Of a stretch of 64,000 nt of DNA, positions 42,191 to 52,066 are shown in pieces. A program made the position numbers and the translations under genes. Source of the stretch: Streptomyces alanosinicus (GTDB taxonomy: Bacteria > Actinomycetota > Actinomycetes > Streptomycetales > Streptomycetaceae). The stretch covers positions 1 through 64,000 of the forward strand of contig NZ_BMVG01000001.1 in assembly GCF_014650595.1 (NCBI RefSeq). Direction: 5' to 3'. Numbering within the stretch: the first letter of the stretch is position 1; each line of letters opens with the position of its first letter. The notes below the pieces were generated by a model. That model saw only the letters and a program-made list of their open reading frames with translations, ran no database searches and was not told where the DNA came from.

Positions 42191-44502
42191 TGGCGGCGGG
42201 GCCGCTGGGCAGGGGATCCGGCGTACGGGGCAGCCTGCGCTGGGCGCACTCCGATCTGCGGGCCCATCGCGGCGAGGTGCTGTTCCTGGTGCTCGCCACC
42301 GCCGGCATCGTCGCCTCGTTGTTGCTGGCCACCGCCCTGTTCGGGTACGCCACCAACCCCTGGCAGCGGATCTTCACCCAGGCTCGCGGGGCGCATGTGT
42401 GGATCCACACCGTGCCGTCCGCCGACGCGCGCGCGACGGCCCGGCTGGACGGCGTCGCGGCGGTGGCCGGCCCCTACCGCACCGAGTCCGCCACCGTCGC
42501 CGTACGCGGCACCCGCGCCTCCGTGGAGCTGCGCGGCACCCCCCGGCTGCCCTCCGTCGGCCGGCCGCTGCTCACCGCCGGGCACTGGCTGGACCCGGCC
42601 GAACCGGACGGCGTGGTGCTGGAGAGCAGTCTGGCCCGGGCCCTGCTGGCCGAGCCCGGGGACAACCTGACCCTGCCCGGCAGCGCCCGCACCCTGACCG
42701 TCGAGGGCATCGCGGACAGCGCCGAGCCCCACTACAGCCCAGACCAGCCCGGGCTGGTCTGGGCGCTGCCGTCCGCCGTGCGCTCTCCCGGCGGCCAGGT
42801 GATCGGACTGCGGCTGGCCGACCCGGCCGACACGGACTACGCGGTGCAGCGTGCCGTCACCGTGCTCGGCGCGGGCGCGGTCGGCGAGGTCTCCACCTGG
42901 CAGCAGGCGCGCTCCGCGGCCCAGGGCGACAACCGGCTGCTGGGACAGGTGCTCGGGCTGTTCGGTCTCGGCGCGCTGATCGCCGCGGGGTTCGCCGTGC
43001 ACGGGGCGATCGCCACCCGCATCCGGGGGCATCTGCGGGACCTGTCGGTGCTGAAGGCGATCGGCTTCACACCCGGCCAGGTCGTCCGGATCTTCCTTCT
43101 CCAGCACCTGGCGTACGCGCTGCTCGGCTCGATGGCCGCCGCGGCGCTCACCGAGGCGCTGGGCCGCCGGATCCCCGGCCGGCTCGGCGACGCCGTGGGC
43201 GTGTGGCAGGGGCTGCCGGGGCACACCGTGGCGCTGTCCGTGGTGCCCCTGGGCGCGGTGCTGTTCATCGGGCTGACCACGACTCTCGCGGCCTGGCGGG
43301 CCGGTCGGGTGCCACCGGTTCCGGTGCCGCGCCCGGCCGCACCGGTCGGCGGGCGGCTGACCGGAGCGGCCCGGCGGGCGCTCGGGCTGCGGCTGCCGGC
43401 CCCGCTGGTGCTCGGCGTCCACAAGGCATGCGCGGGACGCGGCCGGTCCCTGGCCACCGTGGCCCGGCTCACCCTGCCGCTGCTGCTGATCGTGGTGGCG
43501 CTCAGCGCCTGGACCACGATCGACCGTTTCCACAGCCACCCGGACCGCATGGGTCTGCCCACAGCTCTCACGGTCCGCTCCGACGGCGCGCTGGACGCAT
43601 CCGCCGTGGGGGCCCTGCTGGCCGGTGATCACCGGGTCGCCGCCGCCTATCCCGGGGTCGAGGTCGCCGCGCTGGTCCCCGGCCAGACCGGCACCATCGC
43701 GCTGCGCGGCATCGGCACCCGCGCCGAGCCCTACCCCTACGCCCTCGCCGAGGGCCGTGCCGCACGCGGACCGGACGAGGCGGTGGCCGGGCAGGGCCTG
43801 CTGGATCTGCTGGACGCCCGGGTCGGCGACTGGGTGCGGATGACCGTGGGCGACCGGCCGCAGATCCTGCACATCGTGGGCCGCAGCATCGAACCGCAGA
43901 ACGCCGGCCGGGTCGTGACCACCTCCCTGGACACCCTCCGCGCCAACGACCCCGAACTGACCGGCGCCTTCTACCAGTTGCGGCTGCGCCCCGGCGTCGA
44001 TCCACGGCAGGTGGCCGGCGCGCTGACCCGGGCCGGCCACGGCCATCTGGACGTGCACCGCATGACGAACCCCGCCGACGGCCTGTCCCCGCTGCGCGCG
44101 GTCGTCGCCGGACTGATCGCCGTACTGGCCCTGATCGGGCTCGTCGAACTGCTCACCGCCATCGGCGGCGGCGTCCGCGAGGGCGAGCGTGATGTGCTCG
44201 CGCTGAAGGCGATCGGCATGTCCCCGCGGCAGATCACCGCGATCACCGTCACGGCGACGAGCTGTACGGCCCTGGCCGCGGTGCTCGCCGGTACGGCGCT
44301 GGGGCTGCCGCTGGGCCGCCGGCTGATCGACGCCCAGGGCGGCTCCAGCGGCATCGGGGCCGGTATCGCGCAGTACCCGTCGCCGGTGCTGCTCCTGTCG
44401 GTCGGCCTGGCCGCGGTGCTGGGTGCCGCGCTGCTGTCCGCGCTGCCCGCGGGCCGCGCCGCCCGCGGACGGCTCGCGGACACACTCAGCGCGGTGGCCT
44501 GA
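42190..44502 (+). CDS. FtsX-like ABC permease, two FtsX domains
   Basis: The 770-residue protein has one membrane segment near the N-terminus (VLFLVLATAGIVASLLLATALFG), an extracytoplasmic domain, a first FtsX block with about three segments (GLFGLGALIAAGFAVHGAIATRIRG onward), a second extracytoplasmic domain, and a second FtsX block near the C-terminus (VVAGLIAVLALIGLVELLTAIG onward). It overlaps the ATPase gene by one base. No signal for a specific substrate. Confidence 0.93.
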   Translation: MAAGPLGRGSGVRGSLRWAHSDLRAHRGEVLFLVLATAGIVASLLLATALFGYATNPWQRIFTQARGAHVWIHTVPSADARATARLDGVAAVAGPYRTESATVAVRGTRASVELRGTPRLPSVGRPLLTAGHWLDPAEPDGVVLESSLARALLAEPGDNLTLPGSARTLTVEGIADSAEPHYSPDQPGLVWALPSAVRSPGGQVIGLRLADPADTDYAVQRAVTVLGAGAVGEVSTWQQARSAAQGDNRLLGQVLGLFGLGALIAAGFAVHGAIATRIRGHLRDLSVLKAIGFTPGQVVRIFLLQHLAYALLGSMAAAALTEALGRRIPGRLGDAVGVWQGLPGHTVALSVVPLGAVLFIGLTTTLAAWRAGRVPPVPVPRPAAPVGGRLTGAARRALGLRLPAPLVLGVHKACAGRGRSLATVARLTLPLLLIVVALSAWTTIDRFHSHPDRMGLPTALTVRSDGALDASAVGALLAGDHRVAAAYPGVEVAALVPGQTGTIALRGIGTRAEPYPYALAEGRAARGPDEAVAGQGLLDLLDARVGDWVRMTVGDRPQILHIVGRSIEPQNAGRVVTTSLDTLRANDPELTGAFYQLRLRPGVDPRQVAGALTRAGHGHLDVHRMTNPADGLSPLRAVVAGLIAVLALIGLVELLTAIGGGVREGERDVLALKAIGMSPRQITAITVTATSCTALAAVLAGTALGLPLGRRLIDAQGGSSGIGAGIAQYPSPVLLLSVGLAAVLGAALLSALPAGRAARGRLADTLSAVA

Positions 44503-44605
44503 CCGGCCTCCCGACCGGCCTCGACCGCAGGCCGCAGGGGGTGTACGGGGCACCGGACGGACACCGGACGGGCTCGCCTCGTCCGATGCCCCGCTCCCTT
44601 GGCGG

Positions 44606-46258
44606 TCAGCTCCGGCCGCGCAGCTTCCGGTACGTGCCGACCAGCGCCTGGGTCGAGGCATCCAGTCCGGGCACCTCCGCGCCCTCGGTCAGGGCGGGCT
44701 CCACGCGCTTGGCGAGGACCTTGCCGAGTTCGACGCCCCACTGGTCGAAGGAGTCGATGTTCCACACCGCGCCCTGCACGAACACCTTGTGTTCGTAGAG
44801 GGCGATCAGCTGGCCGAGGACGGACGGGGTCAGTTCCTTCGCCAGGACGGTCGTCGTCGGCCGGTTGCCCTGGAAGGTCTTGTGCGCGACCAGTTCCTCC
44901 GCCACCCCCTCCGCACGGACCTCCTCGGCGGTCTTGCCGAAGGCGAGCGCCTGGGTCTGGGCGAAGAAGTTGGCCATCAACAGGTCGTGCTGCGCCTTCA
45001 GTTCACCCCGCAGCTCGGCGACCGGCTCGGCGAAGCCGATGAAGTCCGCCGGGATCAGCTTGGTGCCCTGGTGGATCAACTGGTAGTAGGCGTGCTGCCC
45101 GTTGGTGCCCGGCGTGCCCCAGACGACCGGCCCGGTCTGCCAGTCGGCCTGCCTGCCGTCGCGCGCCACGTACTTGCCGTTGGACTCCATGTCCAGCTGC
45201 TGGAGATAGGCGGTGAACCGCGACAGATAGTGGCTGTACGGCAGGACGGCATGCGACTGGGCGTCATGGAAGTTGCCGTACCAGATGCCCAGCAGGCCCA
45301 GCAGCAACGGCGCGTTGGCCTCGGCGGGAGCGGTGCGGAAGTGGTCGTCGACCAGCCGGAAGCCGTCGAGCATCTCGCGGAACCGGTCGGGCCCGATCGC
45401 GATCATCAGGGACAGGCCGATCGCGGAGTCGTACGAGTACCGGCCGCCGACCCAGTCCCAGAACTCGAACATGTTGTCCGGGTCGATACCGAACTCGGCG
45501 ACCTTCTCGGCGTTGGTCGACAGGGCGACGAAGTGCCTGGCCACCGCCGAGTTGTCACCGAGGGCGTCCACCAGCCAGCTGCGGGCGGAGGTGGCGTTGG
45601 TGATCGTCTCGATGGTGGTGAAGGTCTTGGAGGCGATGACGAACAGCGTCTCGGCCGGGTCCAGGTCACGGGTGGCCTCGTGCAGATCGGCGCCGTCCAC
45701 ATTGGAGACGAAGCGGACCGTGAGGTCGCGGTCGGTGAAGCTGCGCAGCACCTCGTAGGCCATCGCGGGGCCGAGGTCGGAGCCGCCGATACCGATGTTG
45801 ATCACGTTCTTGATGCGCTTGCCGGTGTGGCCGGTCCAGGCGCCGGAGCGGACGCGGCCCGCGAAGTCGCTCATCTTGTCCAGCACGGCGTGGACCTTCG
45901 GGACGACGTTCTCGCCGTCGACCTCGATCACCGCGTCGCGCGGGGCGCGCAGCGCGGTGTGCAGGACCGCGCGGTTCTCGGTGACGTTGATCTTCTCGCC
46001 GCGGAACATGGCGTCCCTGAGCCCGAACACGTCCGTGGCGGCGGCCAGCTCGCGCAGCAGCCGCAGCGTCTCGTCGGTGACCAGGTGCTTCGAGTAGTCG
46101 ATGTACAGATCGCCGACCTGGAGGGTGTACCCCGCGCCGCGCCCGGGATCGGTGGCGAACAGCTCCCTCAGACGGGTGTCGGCCAGCTCCTCCCGATGCT
46201 TGGCGAGAGCGGTCCATTCGGGCGTCTGGTTGAGCCTGGTCCGGCCGTCTGCGTTCAT
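44606..46258 (-). CDS. pgi: Glucose-6-phosphate isomerase
   Basis: The 550-residue enzyme interconverts glucose and fructose 6-phosphate. It carries [31 protein letters not shown] and [20 protein letters not shown] with the catalytic His. I chose ATG 46258 ([15 protein letters not shown]), which has GGAAG upstream. It is convergent with the FtsX gene. Confidence 0.95.
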   Translation of the reverse strand: MNADGRTRLNQTPEWTALAKHREELADTRLRELFATDPGRGAGYTLQVGDLYIDYSKHLVTDETLRLLRELAAATDVFGLRDAMFRGEKINVTENRAVLHTALRAPRDAVIEVDGENVVPKVHAVLDKMSDFAGRVRSGAWTGHTGKRIKNVINIGIGGSDLGPAMAYEVLRSFTDRDLTVRFVSNVDGADLHEATRDLDPAETLFVIASKTFTTIETITNATSARSWLVDALGDNSAVARHFVALSTNAEKVAEFGIDPDNMFEFWDWVGGRYSYDSAIGLSLMIAIGPDRFREMLDGFRLVDDHFRTAPAEANAPLLLGLLGIWYGNFHDAQSHAVLPYSHYLSRFTAYLQQLDMESNGKYVARDGRQADWQTGPVVWGTPGTNGQHAYYQLIHQGTKLIPADFIGFAEPVAELRGELKAQHDLLMANFFAQTQALAFGKTAEEVRAEGVAEELVAHKTFQGNRPTTTVLAKELTPSVLGQLIALYEHKVFVQGAVWNIDSFDQWGVELGKVLAKRVEPALTEGAEVPGLDASTQALVGTYRKLRGRS

Positions 46259-46310
46259 TTCCGACTTCCGCCTTCTTTCGTGCCTGTCCCAGCTGTTCCA
46301 ACCTAATTGA

Positions 46311-47296
46311 TCACCGGAGGACGGGAGCCGTCGTGGCGCCGTCCTCCGGGGCAACAACAGGTACGTCCGGCTTGCGCGCCGGTGTCAGCGAGGTGACCGC
46401 CAGGGCGAAGAGGGCGGCCGCGAACAACGCGGGGGCTTGGAGGCCGTACAGCCGGGCCGCGGCCCCGCCGAGGATCGCGCCGAGCGGAGCGCCGGAGGTC
46501 GAGGACGTACGGAAGGCGGCGGCGATCCGGCCCGTCATCGAGGCGGGGCTGCGTTGCTGCATCAGCGTGACCTGGTTGACGTTCCACACCATGTTCATCG
46601 CGCCGAGCAGGAGCATGCCGGTGATGAGCGCGGCCAGGTGCCGGACGGATCCGATGAGCAGCAGCGACCCCGTCTGCACGGTGCCGGCGACCAGCAGGGC
46701 CCGCACTCTCCCGGTGCGGCGCGCCAGCCGCTGGGCGACGAAGCCGCCGGTGATGCTGCCCGCCGAGTACGCCGTCATCGCGGCCGCGTATCCGGCGTCG
46801 CCCGCCCCGAGCCAGCGCGTCACATGCAGGGCCAGGGTGGCGATCAGGGCGCCCATCCCGATCTTGCACAGCAGCGTGGCCAGACAGGTCGCCCGCAGCG
46901 CCCGGTCGCCCCACAGCGCGCGCAGGCCCGCGCCGATCTCCGTCCTGAGGGTGCTGCCCGCGGGGCGTGGTCCGCGGAGATCTGCTGTCCGGTCACCAAT
47001 CGGGCGTTGGCGCCGCCGAGGTCCGCACGGTCCACCAGTGAGGGCAGCAGGGCCGTGGCGGCGTTGTCGAAGAGCGTCTGGAGCGTGGTCAGGGCGAAGG
47101 CGAGGGCGAGCAGCAGCGGGATCGATGCCTGGCCCAGCCCCACCAGCAGGGCGAACCCGGCCACGAGCAGGCCGCGCACCGTGTCCACGGCCCACATCGC
47201 CCGCCGCTGGTCGACCCGGTCGGCGGCGGTCCACAGCCGCCCGAATCCCCCGCGCCACGCAGGTGCGGTCCCGCTCTTCTCCCCCACCGCGGCCAT
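46311..47296 (-). pseudogene. Decayed MFS transporter with two internal deletions
   Basis: The gene begins normally at ATG 47296 (MAAVGEKSGTAPAWRG) but RLWTAA is joined directly to DRVDQRRAMWAVD. Compared with a normal MFS protein this lacks about the first two membrane segments, roughly 60 residues. A second break lies near 46970-46980: the frame ends in VTGQQISAD and the rest (AGSTLRTEIGAGLRALWGDR onward) continues in another frame to the stop at 46311. The C-terminal half with its membrane segments is well preserved. The size of the missing parts is estimated from typical MFS proteins. The gene is probably non-functional and the loss recent. Confidence 0.8.
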
Positions 47297-47420
47297 GGCT
47301 CCCCCTCACGGTTCTCGCCTTCACGAAAAACCGTAGAGGTCGCCACTGACAATCGGCCGGGCCCGCGGGCGGATACGGCTCCGGCCGGGCAGCTTCACAC
47401 GCCCGGCCGGTGTCAAGTCC

Positions 47421-47680
47421 TAGGGCCTGTCCGGCGGATCAGGTCGCGGGAAAGTGACGGTGCCTCATCGGCGCAGGTGAGCGGGGGCTGGTGCGTCCGG
47501 CTGCAAGGCGGAGGAATGAGTCGACGCGATGGGGGTGCCCCCGCGGTGGGGGTCCCCCCGCGCGAGCGAAGTCGAGCGTGGGGGAGCTGTCGAGCGTGGG
47601 GGAGTCGGCGAGTGACGACAACGCCGCAGATGCGCGCACCAGCCCCCGCGTCCGCGACAGGATCCGCAGGACAGGCCCTA
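47421..47680. mobile_element. 260-bp MITE with 29-bp terminal inverted repeats
   Basis: The left end TAGGGCCTGTCCGGCGGATC (47421-47440) and the complement of the right end (47661-47680) match at 19 of 20 positions. Over 29 bp there are three mismatches. TA (or CTAG) flanks both ends, as expected of an element inserting at TA or CTAG targets. No transposase is encoded. The centre holds GC-rich palindromes and two direct copies of GTCGAGCGTGGGGGAG (47571-47586 and 47589-47604). The right end supplies the stop codon of the RbpA-like gene. Confidence 0.82.
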
Positions 47681-48013
47681 GATCTCGCCCCGCAGTTTGG
47701 CGAGCGCCTCGGCGAGGATCGCCTCGCCGTCCGCGTCGCTGCGCCGCTCCCGCACATACGCGAGGTGCGTCTTGTACGGCTCGGTGCGCGGTGGGTCCGG
47801 CGGGTTGTCCCGGTCCTGGCCGGCTGGGAAGCCGCAGCGCGGGCAGTCCCAGGTCTCGGGCACCTGTGCGTCGCTGGCGAAGCTCGGCTGGGTCTCATGC
47901 CCGTTGGAGCACCAGAAGGAGATGCGCAGACGCGGCGCGGACTCGCCGCGCTCGGCCTCGCCCATCGGCCCCGCCCCGACCCGGCTTCCTCGGATCGCGT
48001 TGCCACTTGCCAC
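47678..48013 (-). CDS. RbpA-family RNA polymerase-binding protein (paralogue)
   Basis: The 111-residue protein resembles RbpA. It shares the N-terminal RGSRVGAG, the FWCSNGHE and CPRCGFP zinc-like Cys pairs, the PPRTEPYKTHLAYVRERR segment (the RbpA basic linker and sigma-interaction region) and the ILAEALAKLRGEI end. The main RbpA of Streptomyces is somewhat different, so this is likely a paralogue. The GTG start at 48013 has GGGAG about 9 nt before it. Its TAG stop uses the TA of a MITE insertion site. Confidence 0.85.
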   Translation of the reverse strand: MASGNAIRGSRVGAGPMGEAERGESAPRLRISFWCSNGHETQPSFASDAQVPETWDCPRCGFPAGQDRDNPPDPPRTEPYKTHLAYVRERRSDADGEAILAEALAKLRGEI

Positions 48014-48083
48014 GGTCGTAACTCCCTGCGTGATGGTGCCGCGAAGCGAGTCGGCGTTCCGCTTCGCTGCGAGCGCCTCAGTC

Positions 48084-48204
48084 TACGTAAGGCCCAACGC
48101 GCGTCCAGTCATTGGAGTTACAACCCCCACACCCAGACGCAAGCCCCATGATAGGCCGCGCTCAGGAGCACGTACCGAACATGGGGCCTTACGTACCGAA
48201 TATG
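48084..48204. promoter_or_regulatory. Inverted and direct repeats upstream of the RbpA-like gene
   Basis: TACGTAAGGCCC (48084-48095) is perfectly inverted at 48184-48195, 88 bp apart. ACGTACCGAA-(C/T)-ATG occurs twice (48170-48183 and 48191-48204), 21 bp apart. The rest of the 215-bp interval between this gene and secG shows no other feature. Confidence 0.45.
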
Positions 48205-48229
48205 CGTGATGTGTGTGCTGAACGGAGAA

Positions 48230-48466
48230 TCAGCTGTTCGTCTTCATCAGCATGCCGAGGACGATGATGCTCGCGAACCACAGCAGACCGACCACGATGG
48301 TGATGCGGTCGAGGTTGCGCTCGGCGACCGAGGAGCCGCCGACGGAGGACTGCATACCGCCGCCGAACATGTCGGAGAGGCCGCCGCCCTTCCCCTTGTG
48401 CATCAGCACCAGCAGCATCAGCAGCAGGCTGAAGACGATCAGGGCGATCGAGAACCCCAAAACCAC
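48230..48466 (-). CDS. secG: Preprotein translocase subunit SecG
   Basis: The 78-residue protein has two membrane helices (GFSIALIVFSLLLMLLVLM and ITIVVGLLWFASIIVLGML) joined by a cytoplasmic GKGGGLSDMFGGG loop typical of SecG. It stabilises SecYEG. I use GTG 48466 with GAGGAAG about 11 nt before. It is the gene nearest tpiA and in the same direction; its own 3' end abuts the repeat-rich interval. Confidence 0.9.
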   Translation of the reverse strand: MVLGFSIALIVFSLLLMLLVLMHKGKGGGLSDMFGGGMQSSVGGSSVAERNLDRITIVVGLLWFASIIVLGMLMKTNS

Positions 48467-48574
48467 GGCTGGACCAACTTCCTCGGATTCGGATGGACGA
48501 CAAGGGCACAGCACATCGGCTGTGCCCCCGCAAGGGTACGACGTATCGCCGCTACCGCCTACTCACAGCTCGTC

Positions 48575-49366
48575 CTACTGATCGCGGAATCGCACGATCT
48601 TGACGAACTCGTCGGCGTCCAGCGAGGCGCCGCCGACCAGGGCACCGTCGATGTCGGCCTGGGCCATGATCTCGGCGACGTTGCCCGACTTCACGGAGCC
48701 GCCGTACTGGATGCGGACCTTGTCGGCCACGTCCTGCGAGTACAGCTCGGCGATCTTGGCGCGGATGGCGGCGCAGACCTCCTGGGCGTCCTCGGAGCCG
48801 CAGACCTTGCCGGTGCCGATGGCCCACACGGGCTCGTAGGCGATCACGACGGTCTCGGCCTGCTCGGCGGACAGGTCCTTCAGACCGCCCTCCAGCTGGG
48901 CGAGGGTGTGGGTGACGTGGTTGCCCGCCTCGCGGACGTCCAACTCCTCGCCGACGCACAGGATCGGGGTGAGGCCGTGCTTGTAGGCGGCCTTGACCTT
49001 GGCGTTGACCAGTTCGTCGGTCTCGTTGTGGTACTGGCGGCGCTCGGAGTGGCCGATGGCCACGTACGTGCACTTCAGCTTGGCCAGCATGGGGCCGGAG
49101 ATCTCGCCGGTGTAGGCACCGGAGTCCTGCGCCGAGATGTCCTGGGCACCGTACTTGATCTTGAGCTTGTCGCCGTCGACCAGGGTCTGCACAGAGCGCA
49201 GGTCGGTGAAGGGCGGCAGGACGGCGACCTCGACGGCCTCGTAGTCCTTGTCGGCCAGGGCGAAGGCGAGCTTCTGGACGTGCGCGATGGCCTCAAGGTG
49301 GTTGAGGTTCATCTTCCAGTTGCCCGCCATCAGCGGCGTGCGCCCGGAAAGATTCGATGCTGCCAA
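48575..49366 (-). CDS. tpiA: Triosephosphate isomerase
   Basis: The 263-residue TIM barrel has NWKMN with the catalytic Lys, [19 protein letters not shown] with the catalytic Glu, and YGGSVK. The TTG start at 49366 has GGAGG 8 nt before it, embedded in the end of pgk. It interconverts glyceraldehyde 3-phosphate and dihydroxyacetone phosphate. Confidence 0.95.
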   Translation of the reverse strand: MAASNLSGRTPLMAGNWKMNLNHLEAIAHVQKLAFALADKDYEAVEVAVLPPFTDLRSVQTLVDGDKLKIKYGAQDISAQDSGAYTGEISGPMLAKLKCTYVAIGHSERRQYHNETDELVNAKVKAAYKHGLTPILCVGEELDVREAGNHVTHTLAQLEGGLKDLSAEQAETVVIAYEPVWAIGTGKVCGSEDAQEVCAAIRAKIAELYSQDVADKVRIQYGGSVKSGNVAEIMAQADIDGALVGGASLDADEFVKIVRFRDQ

Positions 49367-49369
49367 AGG

Positions 49370-50581
49370 TCAGTCCTCCAGTGCGGCGAGACCGGGGAGC
49401 GTCTTGCCCTCGAGGTATTCGAGGGAGGCGCCGCCACCGGTCGAGATGTGGCCGAATGCATTCTCGTCGAAGCCGAGCGTGCGCACGGCGGCGGCGGAGT
49501 CACCGCCGCCGACGACGCTGAACCCGTCCGAGTCGACGAGTGCCCGGGCGACCGCGCTGGTGCCCTCGGCGTAGTCGGGGTGCTCGAAGACGCCCATGGG
49601 ACCGTTCCAGAAGACGGTCGCGGCGTCGGCGAGCTTCGAGGCGTACAGCTCTCGGGTCTTCGGGCCGATGTCCAGGCCCTCCTGGTCGGCGGGGATCTTG
49701 TCCGCGTCGACCGTGGTGTGCTCGGTCGGCTTCTTGGCCTTCAGGTCCGGGAACTCCCGGGAGACCACGACGTCGACGGGGAGCACCAGTTCCACGCCCT
49801 GCTTCTCGGCGCGCTCCATGTACTCGGTGACGGTCGGAACCTGGTCCTCCTGCAGGAGGGAGATGCCGACCTCGTAGCCCTTGGCCTTGAGGAAGGTGTA
49901 GGCCATGCCGCCGCCGATGAGCAGGCGGTCGGCCTTGCCGAGCAGTTCGTCAATCACGGCGAGCTTGTCGGAGACCTTGGCGCCGCCGAGCGCGACGACG
50001 TAGGGGCGCTTGACGTCCTCGGTGAGCTTCTTCAGGACGCCGACCTCGGTGGCGATGAGGTAGCCGGCGTAGTGCGGCAGCCTCTTCGGCAGGTCGTAGA
50101 CGGAGGCGTGCCCCCGGTGCACCGCGCCGAAGCCGTCACCGACGTAGACGTCGGCGAGAGCGGCCAGCCGGTCGGCGAACTCGCCGCGCTCGGTGTCGTC
50201 CTTGGCGGTCTCGCCCGCGTTGAAGCGCAGGTTCTCGATGACCGCGACCTGGCCGGGCTGGAGGCCGTCGACGGCGTCGTGGGCGGCCGGGCCGACGGTG
50301 TCCTGGGCGAAGGCGACCGGGGCGCCGAGGAGTTCCCCGAGGCGCTCGGCGGCGGGCAGCAGCGAGAAGGCGGGGTCCGGGGCGCCCTTGGGGCGGCCCA
50401 GGTGTGAGGCGACGATCACCTTGGCGCCGGCGTCCGCGAGGGCCTTGACGGTGGGCAGGACGGCGCGGATCCGGCCGTCGTCGGTGATCGTGGTCCCGTC
50501 CAGCGGCACGTTGAGGTCGGCGCGGACGAAGACCCGCTTGCCGCTCACGCCGTCGGCGAGTAGTTCGTCGATCGTCTTCAT
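49370..50581 (-). CDS. pgk: Phosphoglycerate kinase
   Basis: The 403-residue enzyme makes ATP from 1,3-bisphosphoglycerate. It has RADLNVPLDG near the N-terminus, the VASHLGRPKG loop and the C-terminal GGGDSAAAV nucleotide-site segment. ATG 50581 follows AGGAG at a distance. Its stop is 3 bp before the tpiA start. Confidence 0.96.
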   Translation of the reverse strand: MKTIDELLADGVSGKRVFVRADLNVPLDGTTITDDGRIRAVLPTVKALADAGAKVIVASHLGRPKGAPDPAFSLLPAAERLGELLGAPVAFAQDTVGPAAHDAVDGLQPGQVAVIENLRFNAGETAKDDTERGEFADRLAALADVYVGDGFGAVHRGHASVYDLPKRLPHYAGYLIATEVGVLKKLTEDVKRPYVVALGGAKVSDKLAVIDELLGKADRLLIGGGMAYTFLKAKGYEVGISLLQEDQVPTVTEYMERAEKQGVELVLPVDVVVSREFPDLKAKKPTEHTTVDADKIPADQEGLDIGPKTRELYASKLADAATVFWNGPMGVFEHPDYAEGTSAVARALVDSDGFSVVGGGDSAAAVRTLGFDENAFGHISTGGGASLEYLEGKTLPGLAALED

Positions 50582-50644
50582 TGAGTGGACTCCATAGGAG
50601 GGCTCGTGGTGCACCTGATCGTATGAGGACGTGGTCCGGACGCG

Positions 50645-50692
50645 AGAGCAGGGCTCGGGCAACGCGACGGTGCGCTGCCCGAGCCCTGCTCT
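50645..50692. terminator. Terminator between gap and pgk
   Basis: A 17-bp perfect stem (AGAGCAGGGCTCGGGCA at 50645-50661 with 50676-50692) with a 14-nt loop lies past the gap stop. Confidence 0.8.
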
Positions 50693-50716
50693 CACTTCAA
50701 GGTCTTGCTGCGACGA

Positions 50717-51982
<1,266 letters not shown>

Positions 51983-52066
51983 TCAGGGCCCCTTTCATGC
52001 ACTGCTGAGAGGCCTCCCGCTCACCTGTTGGAACAAGGCGGGCGGGATCTGTCAACGTGACGGCCC

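Noticed and set aside
41491..44661. Minus-strand reading frame of more than 1000 codons
   Set aside because: It runs opposite the ABC ATPase/FtsX genes, which have clear motifs on the plus strand. The composition is low complexity (Gln, Arg, Gly).
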